Assembly: GCA_014526335.1 (NCBI GenBank)
Contig: JACTAT010000181.1
Span: 118,750 to 182,749 of the forward strand
Source: Chrysaora quinquecirrha
Lineage: Eukaryota > Cnidaria > Scyphozoa > Semaeostomeae > Pelagiidae
Reading direction: 5' to 3'
Length of the DNA stretch: 64,000 bases
The position numbers and the translations under genes were made by a program. The notes under the pieces were generated by a model, which was given only the letters and a program-made list of their open reading frames with translations, was not told the origin of the DNA and did not search any database. Numbering within the stretch: position 1 is the stretch's first letter; each line of letters opens with the position of its first letter. Shown piece after piece: positions 55,435 through 64,000 of this stretch.

Positions 55435-58400
55435 CTAAAAAGCAAAACACATATAAGACAGAGATGCTTTTTAATAAAAAGGAACAATATGATTAGATTA
55501 GTGTGCATACTCTTCGGCACCTACAAGCTGTACCCCTCGCAATTTACTTTTCGAACAAGTCCCATCCTCTAGCTCTCTCTAGAATGCCCCACTTATAGAA
55601 TTTCGCAGGAGGACTGGCTTTTTCTTTTTTGAGGGTTGTTCAGGGGTTCTAGGGAGCATGAGAAAATGCAAAATTCATCAACAGGGTAAGGCAGGTAAAA
55701 TTCTCCCTATCAATCCGCTTGACAATCAATCTGAAAAATTATCCTTCAAAACTCCAGGGAACAATGAGTTTCGCAAGCGAACAGAGGAATATGTAACCCC
55801 CTAAACGAACTTCTTTAGTGGTTTTCATTTCAATCCGATTCTTTACAAAAAATTTGCGACCTCAGCTGCATATTTCATCTCCTCTTTAATCAGATCCAAA
55901 TTCTATGAGCCCGCTTATACCAATTCCCCAGAAAGGACACATCCAAGAGTAAATTGGCTAATATGGTATTGCATATCTTAACTCACTGCGTTGTTCTGGA
56001 AAATTTCCCCCACTCCCCCGAAAAGATTTGAACCCGGCCCACCGATCGTGAAAGAAGCATCTTGAACACTTGACCATATTCCCTGATTTCTAGGGGGGCT
56101 TGTTAAAGTTATGATATATTTTGGGTTGGGGGCTCCAAACAATTTCGCACTGATCTAGAGTGTACATCAATTGTTATTTATCTTTTCTCTAGCATCTTTT
56201 CAAGTTGTAACGATTTCTCAAGGTTATATTGTTAGCGATAACTCTTGTTTTCGTTTCTTCCCTTAATCTCAATCTTTTCATCGTTATTGGGACTTTTATG
56301 ATTACTGTTTGCACTGTTTGGTTGATTAAGCATGGGTTATCGTACTTGTGTCGATTGAAGTAAGGATGTGTTCACAAGAAACCATACCCCCGTTTCATGA
56401 CATAACGCCTGAAGCCTCTTCGTTAATATCAACACTGACTAAAATGGTTTGCAAACTCAGCCCTCACCTTCAGTTATCTCTCTGCAAAATTTATTTTGCG
56501 ATTACATGAGATAATTTCAGCCCGGGCTGAAAACTCCTTCGGCTAGGCGGGTTAGGATTTCCAGCCCGCTTGAACGGGCTGAGAATTCCCATGTAATCGC
56601 AATTTTTCCAGCACGGGCTGAAATCTCTCTTTGCGCAAGCCCAGTTTGACTGCAGCTTTAGTTTCGTGCCAAAACGGTTCAATTTTGACGCCATTTGTCT
56701 TACATAATCCATTTCAGCCCGGCTGGAAACGTTCATACAATTGCATGCTAATTTCAACCCGGCTAACTGAGCTGAAATTCCAGCCCGGGCTGAAAACTCT
56801 CATATAATCAGCCCCTTAAAAGTGAATATTGATAAAGTCATTCTATACCTCACAACGGTCGGGTAGATTTCAGCAGACCACGTATATACGACATCAAATG
56901 AAACAGTTGCAAAGTATTTTCCAATCAACCCAAGAGCGACTCTTAGAACTGGCCAATCTAAAATCGTTTCGCACCAAACATTAAGCGAAGAAAAACTGAG
57001 TAAGCTGCAGAAAGGGGATATAATTGGAGCAGAGCTTACAGCACATTGCATATGGCTAAATTTTGGTTGTATATGCTAAGTTTGGGTTGTTGGTTGGGGA
57101 ATATACACGAAAGGTCAAAGCGACTCCCTTTTGCTGTTACAAAGAAATTAGAGATTCATCCCCCAACCAACAAAAGGAATCCGTTTTTGAGAGTCATTTT
57201 GCATTTCAAACATCACCAGGGGCGGAGCAACAAAAATTTTTAGGGGGGCACAGAGTTGAAATTTGCCGACAGAAGGGCGTGGCTTTGACAGCCACACCCT
57301 TTTTTGGTACATAGTTTGAAAGCTGACCTCTTTTTTCTGTTGGTCAACATGCTTATTTCTTGTCAAAAGATTTCAATATTTGTTTTCATTGTGCTTTTTC
57401 CGATAATCATCATAAATTCCACTTTAAAAACAAGACTCATAAAGTATTGTGAAAACAAACGAAAATAAGACCGTTGTTTAAAAAAGTTTATACCGATTAT
57501 TGAGAAATCAATACCCTAATTGATACCAATTTTCAGAAAATTAAGACCCATGCTCCAAAAGTACCAAAATCATGAAAAACGATACCCTTTTGGGCGGCAT
57601 GTCTCCAGTACTCAAAATATATTAAGTGCACCCCCGTGCTCTCTGTGCTGAATGATTCGCAAAATATTTCATCACAATAAAGTTTAACATTGAACCTTTC
57701 TGGAGCTCTCTAGCACAAGGAGATAATTACTTAAAACAAGAGTTACTTACGTTTTGGCACTGATGCACTTGCTTTTGAAGGTATAAACGCAACAATGATG
57801 CATAAAATACTGCCAATAAATAGTGGAATACCAACAGTTTTCTTTCGTCCAATTCTGTAAAGAATAGAATTTTTAAGTAAGGATATTTGAAAATCATTGG
57901 CTTTGTACATTTAGATTTAGACCTTTCACTCGTAAAGAGGAGGGTTGGTTTTTTTCGTAACGTTTTTCCTGCGTTTTGGTATCCCTTCTCTCTACTAAGG
58001 GAGGCCTTCTCTCACGCTACAGCAAATAGAAAAATCCTCCAAGAATTCGCTGAGTAACTAATAACTTTCTGGAAGCAGCGTGCAACAGAAAAACAACATT
58101 CAACTCTTCAAAGGACATATAAAGTTTAAGTAGAAAAATCCTTGAAATAGATAATGGGGCAGCGTTGGTTGGAAAACTATATCTCTAGTTTATTCAATCC
58201 GGTTCGGTGGACCACATTCCTTTTGAAATATTGAGAAGTAAAAAAATCGAGAAGTTGATAATGCGGGGAGGGGACGATGATTGGGTACCTAAGAGTAGCA
58301 TATCATTAACAATATAAATCATTTACTTTTTGCACAGATAAACAGCAGTTAAGCAACATGGAAAATCAACAAGACTGCTCAATATGTAGTTGACGTATCG

Positions 58401-61400
58401 ATTGCTTCCACCAAGGTCGTCTGCCGCCAAAGTAACTCCATAATATACCATTGCCTCAACCATCCTAAAAAGGTAAGAAACACCATAATTATAAGTTCTA
58501 TTTTGTAAACGTTACGTTACTCTAGAAAGTGATCGTTTTGGAGTCATGCAAGTAGCCGTAAGTAGCATTACTAAGCATGCACAGCAAGGAAATTGCAAGC
58601 CGCTTCAACGTAGTGCCTATCAGTGATCTTAGTGATCTTGATTCCTAATCTACGATGGCTTAACTTTTTGTTATCTGGTAAAGCTAAGTCACAAGTTCCC
58701 GAGAAGCATGCCTAGATCCTAGAACTCAATAGCCCCTACAGCCTCCTTGCAGCCCTGTAGATACTCTGAGGCAAATACAATGTGACTTCCCTGTTGGAAA
58801 TTCTTTTTACGTCATACGGTCTCGTTATAGGCTATCCAAAAGCAAACCTGAAATTTCATGTTGGTGCTTTTCATAACTTTTTATTCTACGTTTACTTAAC
58901 TTGCTTAGGAGGTAGACATGCAGGCACTTTATGCACCCACTTCAAAGACTTGATAAAAGTGCATTTATAAGTGTAGGGCCTGGACTTTAGAAACTATGTC
59001 TGGAGTTCTAGTAGACTTTTTTGGAGTAGTTTCCTATGAGTTCTGTTTGCTGTGAAGTAAATTATTTTGACTGACTTCTGCGGATGAAACATCTGCATAA
59101 TAATAATAATAATGACTTTATGTACGTGTCAAGGTATTTAGCGCTTCTAATAATTGGGGACACTGTCAGTTATTTCCCCAGAAATCTGGGTACTTATTTA
59201 CCGACCTCGGAAGAATGGACAGCTGAGTTGACTGCAGGCTTGTGGAAAGTGGTCCCGACAAGATTCGAACCCACGATCTTACAATCGTGAGACGAGCGCC
59301 TTGACAACTTGGCCACACCGCAGTGGCGTAGCGGAGGTATGTGGGGCCCTTAGTGAAGAAAGGGGACCGGGGCCCCTTGTACCCCTGTCTTATTAAAGGG
59401 ACTAGGAGCTGCAAATATGTATAGAAGCTTTTCCGACAATTCCGTTACTTTTTGTCTCTCAGATTACACTCCTTCAAATCGTTGATAAGGCCATACGTTT
59501 CTCCTTGTCCAGCAAATTAGCAGAAAACTATGTAACTACAGTACGTACCTAAAACATACCTGTACAAAAGACAGTTTCAAAGGCATATTGTTATAACGTT
59601 TTGGTCTTACAAGCAGTTTTTTACAAGAAAATACTTTTATTTCATCTTAAAAACGATGACTTCATTATGATTTTATTTATAGGTTGGGGGCCCCCTTTTC
59701 TTCCCTTATCAGCGGGGGCCCTTAGTGGTACGCCCTAAAGGTAACCACCGTCGGCTACGCCAATGCACCTAAGCATTTGTTTATAAGAGGGATCTGGCTC
59801 TCTGGGATCTAGTAAACTGTTTGGGGTTGTATTCAAATTACGCACCATATATATCCTTGAACCAATGTGCTGAATGCCATCTTTTTCGGTCGGAAAATAT
59901 CAAGCAAAGTTGCGTGTTTTGTTATTTTCTCCTCTGACAAACAAATATCTTCAGGAATTTCCTTATGGTTGAATTTTGCTATTTTTCTTAAAATTTCCAT
60001 TGCTTCATGATTTCTGCCTGAGATTCTCAGCCATCGAATCGATTCAGGAATATACCTAATTGACAAAAAATGAAATAAAGTTATAACTAGATAGGGAAAT
60101 AGCTGTTTTATCCGTATAACGCAAAATGCTGAAAATATAAGATGACTAGTCAATTTTCTATTAAAGATTGTGTTTGACTGTGACTGTCTTGGGTTTACAA
60201 ATGAATCAACTGATTGAGTCTTAGCTAGTCTCGAATCTTTCCAAAAGAAAAGAAGAGTAGAGTTTTCTTTGAGAAGGATTTGACACTGCATTTAGGCTTA
60301 TTTCGGTGTTACAAAATCGTAACATCATTTCTATTCTTTGAGCAGCCAATCATATTTCAAGTTTACCAAACCGATACCACTGTCAAATATGGGACGGCGA
60401 AGTTTGGGAGGGTTCTATTCATCCTGGGAACGAGGCTGGGCCACGCCCTCGGAGCAATGAGCCAACTCCACTGATCTCTGATGTCGTCTTTGGCAGCCAT
60501 TGAAGGAGGCTAAGAACACGCATCCTCTTTCTGCAGCCACGAAGAAAAGGATGCCAAAAAAGGGCCGAGTAATAGCAGTTGATAGCATAAAACTTCTTTC
60601 ACGAATCGAAGGCAATGCTTTGGCTACTCCCTACTGGAGGAGGTAAAAACGAAATGGCAAGTCTGTACTCACTTCCTAAGGGCTGTTATGTTGGAAGGAA
60701 GGCTCTCCACTGCTTCTTGGCGGCCCAAGATGGCGTTGATTCAAAACGTGAAAAAGGCATGCGGTAAGCATGCGCTGAACAATGGGATGTACTATCCAAT
60801 CTTTTTTTAGAGATCAGTGGCCAACCCCTAGACTTATTACCTGAGTCCCAGTTATCGCTCACCAGACCGAGACTACACCAAACCAAGATCGCTCAAACTG
60901 GGACTCATAATATTACGGACATTTTCTGGGACTGGCGGGAACAAAAAATTGTTCCCCGTGGAAACGAGGCTGGTTCGCTGCATCGTCACAGCAAAATATA
61001 CGAGCCCTATTTGGCAGCCGATTTAGTACTAAATGTCGCTAAAAGTTTGAAACAAATATCGAAAAAGCTGGGTTGGTAAGAGCTTTCTCCAAAACAAATA
61101 GTGAGTTGAGTTTTAATACAAAGAAAGATTGTTTTTTACGGCGTTTTAGACCCAGGGGGGTACTCATTAACTTTCAATACGGGGGGGTCCATGCCACTAT
61201 TTGCTTACAGACCCTAAATATTGACTCAAATGTTTTGGGAACCCCAAATATTGAGTTAAATGTTTTGGAGACCCCAAATATTGCTATCAATGTTTGGACT
61301 CCTACAATGTTTTCTCGGGCTTAGCCATCAGTTTCATGAAAATTTACAATTTATAAGCTCTTGGCAGTTGGATGGGTCATTGTAATGAATCGCACCAAAT

Positions 61401-64000
61401 AGCACGATTCTTCCTTCAGATCTGTGGACCCCAAATATTGAATTTTTGTCCATGTTATAATTCGCAGACCCCAACTATTAAATATGCTCAAGATTTCGGA
61501 CCCCAAATATTGGCATGGACCCCCCCTTATTTAAAGTTAATGAGTACCCCCCCTGGGGTTTTAGACACGGTAAATTTAGGCCATTACAACCACTTACCGT
61601 TGACATCACTGTCACCATGGTAATTTGAAAACGAGGCAGAAAAAGTAAGTCCAGTAAGATAACCGTTCGATTATGAGTCGTAGTTTGAGCGTCCAGGCGA
61701 TTCATTTCAATAGCGATAACTACGAATCATGTAATAAGTCTAGCCAACCCCCGTGAACAGTGCAATTCTATAAAACAAATCCTTAGAAGTGGTGCTTCTG
61801 AAAAATCATGGTAAATGGAAATGAATATAGCTACTAACTTGTAGAATATAAGCATTATTGCATATGGTGCTGTCGAGGCAATAGTCAGATATTTCCATTG
61901 ACGAATGAAGTATGCTAGTGTACCGAGCATTATCAAACCACATGCAAATGCAGCCCACAAAAGAATTCCGGCCAATGGTCTGTACTTTGAACCGACGATC
62001 TCGGACGCAATAACAAACAAAGGAACAACTACACCAGGAATGAAGAAACCAATTAGCGCTCTCATAAATGCGTAAAACGCAAAATTTGGCGAAAATGCGC
62101 TGATGAATCCGGCGACGATAACAACGACCTGAGACATCAACAATACCTTGAATCGTCCATACCTTTTGAGAAAAGAAGAAAAGTGACATTAAAGACGAGA
62201 TTACCACTGCAGAAAATTTTTTGCGCGATGAGCTTTTTTGGCGAAAAATGGAAGTAATTTCAACTTTTTGACATTCGCTTCGACGAACAGGCGAACGTAA
62301 AATGCGGTTCCGCACATGCCGAGCGAAGAAATATATCCCTTCGCGGGAAGAATTTTGTGTAGTGACGGTCCAAAGGCGGATTCGAATTTGCTCGCGCGAA
62401 TCAATTTTTTACTAGGTTACCGAGGCACCGGAACCAACCATCGGGGCACCAGGCAGCGGGGGCAGAAGCAACAAATTCAGGGCAAAACAATAGGAAAACC
62501 AAATCAGTAGATAACTGTTGTAGGACTGCCTGCCGCTGCCAGAGAAACTTTGCCTGTGGCAACTACATACATAATCCAGCTGATTGAATCCACACCATTA
62601 GCTCCGCCGAGCAGTAAATAAGCACCTGCGGGAGCGTACAACAAAAACATTGCTCAATTTTGCCATTGTTTTCCTAATAAAAAAGAGTCTTGCTACCTGC
62701 TTACTTACAGAAAACCGATCAATGAAATTGCTTTTGTTTTTGCCGAACTTTGCTCAATGCAAGTGGTTTCCAAGTTGACGCTGCCGCAGATACTTTGCAT
62801 GGTGCTGCCGCAGATACTTTGCCCGCGGAAACCGAACGCAAAAAAGTTACGGCCATATCAAAAACAAGGCCTAAGGATTATTTAGAAAAAGTGTGCATGG
62901 GTTGGGTGTTTGAAAAAACAGGCGAATGTATGTAGATAACGCAAGCTTCTCAATTAAATAATCTGGCGGAAAATGGATTAGACATTCTATTCAATATATC
63001 TTCCCTTTGCTAATCAAGCAAAACATCTTGTTATCTTCTTTGGCCTATCAAATTCTTTTTTTTTGTTAACCAAAACTTCTCACCTGTCAGATAACCAACC
63101 AAGTAAAACAGCTCCAATCGCCCATGCGAGAAAAAATGTAGATGTTGATATGACTGTATAGACTTTCTTCTTGCATTGAAGATCAAACTGAAAAAAAATT
63201 GGCAATTCAGGAAGTTTTATCGTTGGGTTTATCGTGCAATTGCGTGAACCCTCCAAAAATTGCGCCTGATTGCGTTATTTCGCACCCCCTCCCCCCTTGG
63301 GTAGCCTCGTTGGGGAAAACCAGCAATATCAAGGTCTTATTTATGTAAAGACCTTCTTTAGCAACTTGTCAACAATGTAAAATAACCGAGGAAAAAAAAA
63401 TGAAAAAATTTTGATGAGAATTTACCAACTCGGTTATCGGTAAAGTCTCTGCAGTATAGTGGATAGTGTGCAGTAGTACAGTGGAGAATATTCTGTATTC
63501 AGACATCCTCAGATATCATGTTCTACTGATATTCCCTATTCAGATATCATGTTCTAATGATATCCCCCAACAGTATTGATGATATCCTTCAACAGCACTG
63601 AACATCCTCCACTGAATTGATGATGACGAGGGGCAAATCACTTTCTTTAGAAGTGGACGAGATTTTTGGGATTTTCACAAAAGAGCAATATAATTTCCTA
63701 AAAATTATTAAAGGACTTTCAAAATAACAATAGGATTTTTCAAAAAGTGGACGAGATTTGGTGGAGTAATTTGCCCCTCGTACCCCCACTGTATTGAATA
63801 TCCCCCACTGCACACCCTCCACCGTACTGTTACAGCACAGACATTACCCGGGGTGATTACATTAAAATTGATAATATTGAAGTAACATTTTACCTGGGTT
63901 GCAACCGAATAATCTTTTGATGTGGTATATACCCACTCAGAGCGCGACACTGACAAATTGCATCTCCAATCAACATTAGAAGACTTGGACTGGCCATTGA
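55170..64000 (-). CDS. SLC22-type organic ion transporter (MFS), 5' end beyond window
   Basis: A plasma-membrane carrier of organic cations, anions or zwitterions; the substrate cannot be told from sequence. Exons on the - strand: 64000-63895 (partial), 63187-63084, 62162-61839, 60055-59846, 58464-58327, 57854-57751, 56957-56849, 55434-55170. All introns are GT-AG and every phase agrees. Seen in order: part of the large first extracellular loop with EWVYTTSKDYS, FDLQCKKKV, the MFS motif WLSDRYGRFKVLL after TM2, TM3-TM6, YIPESIRWL (family signature), the cytoplasmic loop, YYGVTLAADDLGGS, a second CKKIGRKK loop, WSAEIYPTVVR, SRIGAALAPW and FWLPETRD. About 453 residues are present; the family is usually about 550, so only the N-terminus, TM1 and part of the loop are missing. 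No frame break is seen. Introns are full of MITEs. Confidence 0.95.
55600..55810. repeat. Partial copy of the 1743-2215 inverted-repeat element
   Basis: CCTATCAATCCGCTTGACAA, CAATCTGAAAAATTATCCT, AAAACTCCAGGGA and TGTAACCCCCTAAACGA match the right arm of that element. It lies in the last SLC22 intron. Confidence 0.6.
56490..56820. mobile_element. MITE with CAGCCCGGGCTGAAA words
   Basis: TTTCAGCCCGGGCTGAAA-type palindromes occur near both ends (56517-56532 and 56781-56796). Inverted GCGATTACATGAGA/CTCATATAATC ends and several internal repeats of the word are also present. It lies in the last SLC22 intron. Confidence 0.65.
56849..56957 (-). CDS. SLC22 exon (TM10 region)
   Basis: Codes WPVLRVALGLIGKYFATVSF then VYTWSAEIYPTVV. 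Flanked by acceptor GATTTTAG and donor GTATAG. Confidence 0.93.
57480..57640. repeat. Interspersed repeat, inverted relative of 30370-30500
   Basis: CAGAAAATTAAGACCCAT, GTACCAAAATC and CCTTTTGGGCGGCATGTC match the complement of 30420-30490. Confidence 0.55.
57751..57854 (-). CDS. SLC22 exon (TM8-9 loop, TM9)
   Basis: Codes IGRKKTVGIPLFIGSILCII and on to PSKASASVPK. Acceptor TTCTTTACAG, donor GTAAGT. Confidence 0.93.
58327..58464 (-). CDS. SLC22 exon (TM7-8)
   Basis: Codes MVEAMVYYGVTLAADDLGGS then YVNYILSSLVDFPCC. This matches the family's YYGL..NLGG..Y.N...S.LVE.P pattern. Acceptor CTTTTTAG, donor GTAAAT. Confidence 0.94.
59243..59314 (-). repeat. tRNA-like sequence (decayed tRNA or SINE head)
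   Basis: On the - strand, GGTGTGGCCAAGTTGTCAAG carries a box-A-like TGGCCAAGTTG and, 40 bases on, GGGTTCGAATC is a near-perfect box B. CACGAT-TGTAAG-ATCGTG is a perfect hairpin, but the acceptor and T stems do not pair well. So it is unlikely to be a working tRNA. It is in an SLC22 intron. Confidence 0.5.
59331..59765. mobile_element. hAT-like MITE (CAGTGGCGTAGC ends)
   Basis: CAGTGGCGTAGC at the left and GGCTACGCCAATG at the right, with inner inverted GGGGCCCTTAGTG words. There is no exact 8-bp duplication, so assignment rests on the ends. It lies in the same SLC22 intron, next to the tRNA-like sequence. Confidence 0.6.
59846..60055 (-). CDS. SLC22 exon (large cytoplasmic loop, PESIRWL)
   Basis: Codes YIPESIRWLRISGRNHEAME, the Lys/Glu-rich cytoplasmic loop and the start of TM7. 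Acceptor GTCAATTAG, donor GTGCGT. Confidence 0.94.
60829..61742. mobile_element. MITE (TAGACTTATTA ends) with nested insertions, in SLC22 intron
   Basis: The outer parts (60829-60903 and 61672-61742) match the 140-bp element at 51308-51447. Between them is an insertion bounded by ACTCATAATATT/GATTATGAGT. That insertion contains a third element (61151-61560). Confidence 0.7.
61151..61560. mobile_element. MITE with CCAGGGGGGTACTCATTAAC ends
   Basis: The left end is ACCCAGGGGGGTACTCATTA and the right end its near-complement, AATGAGTACCCCCCCTGGGG. Inside, CCCCAAATATTG/CCCTAAATATTGA repeats about seven times. This is the innermost of three nested insertions. Confidence 0.8.
61839..62162 (-). CDS. 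SLC22 exon (TM3-TM6)
   Basis: Codes YGRFKVLLMSQVVVIVAGFI through ALIGFFIPGVVVPLFVIASE and further membrane segments to LIFYK. Acceptor TTCTCAAAAG, donor GTTAGT. Confidence 0.95.
63084..63187 (-). CDS. SLC22 exon (TM2, MFS motif)
   Basis: Codes FDLQCKKKVYTVISTSTFFL and AIGAVLLGWLSD, whose GWLSDRYGR completes across the next junction. Acceptor TTTTTTTTCAG, donor GTGAGA. Confidence 0.95.
63428..63860. mobile_element. Inverted minisatellite element relative, in SLC22 intron 1
   Basis: The left end GGTAAAGTCTCTGCAGTATAGTGG-like region and right end GTACTGTTACAGCACAGACA + TTACCCGGGGTG are inverted relatives. Between them lie CCTCCACTG and TACAGTGGA units, plus an inserted GGGGCAAAT/CACTTTCTTT inverted segment (about 63630-63780). 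Confidence 0.6.
63895..64000 (-). CDS. SLC22 first visible exon (partial, extracellular loop)
   Basis: Codes a Ser/Asn-rich loop with a Cys in WRCNLSVSRSEWVYTTSKDY and SVATQ, then donor GTAAAA. It continues beyond the right edge. Position and spacing fit the large TM1-TM2 loop of SLC22 proteins. Confidence 0.8.

Overview
This is eukaryotic (animal) nuclear DNA. It is AT-rich, intron-bearing and repeat-dense, and has one 500-base N gap at 27082-27581. Two host genes can be read with confidence. One is a Pax2/5/8-class (PaxB-like) transcription factor on the + strand (about 39.3-50.4 kb). The other is the 3' three quarters of an SLC22-type organic ion transporter on the - strand (55.2 kb to beyond the right edge). 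The Pax gene combines a Pax2/5/8-type paired domain, an octapeptide and a complete homeodomain. That combination is classically PaxB of non-bilaterian animals, so a cnidarian is my best guess and a sponge or placozoan the alternatives. This placement is inference.

Layout. 0-9.5 kb is intergenic DNA made of inverted-repeat elements, a GGATCAG/TGATTAG satellite (6.5-7.9 kb), a short hAT-like element and a ~31-bp minisatellite. 9543-13531 is a full-length hAT transposon with perfect 15-bp terminal repeats and a perfect 8-bp target duplication, but its transposase is frameshifted. 13.9-16.0 kb holds an inverted minisatellite element and short T-rich TIR elements. 17.4-26.2 kb is a very large palindrome. 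Its two ~2-kb arms each carry the same two small genes, separated by ~4.9 kb of satellite that itself reverses orientation. 26.3-38.5 kb is again repeats: MITEs, a 1.85-kb inverted minisatellite element with 5-bp TSD, a ~10-bp minisatellite, a cluster of GC-rich hairpins and a 51-bp minisatellite. 39.3-50.4 kb is the Pax locus, whose introns hold MITEs, a SINE with a nested insertion, and a 137-bp satellite. 55.2-64 kb is the SLC22 locus, whose introns hold nested MITEs and a tRNA-like sequence.

Best candidates for something undescribed. (1) In the giant palindrome, gene 2 of each arm sits behind a heat-shock-type promoter: seven perfect alternating TTC/GAA pentamer units, then a CCAAT-type box, a CRE-like TTACGTCA and a TATA box. 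Further heat-shock elements mark the palindrome ends. (2) A family of ~370-400-bp elements has CAC(T/G)-T-run ends and TA target duplications. Each element reiterates its own version of a short subterminal word (ATTCTTA, TGTTCTTA, GTTTCTTA, CTTTCTTA, GTTCCTTA or GTTGCTTA), so the word differs between elements but is uniform within one.

Limits. All calls come from reading the sequence without database searches. Single-base indels, several at homopolymers, break the Pax gene, the transposase and both arms' gene 2, so some 'frameshifts' may be assembly error.
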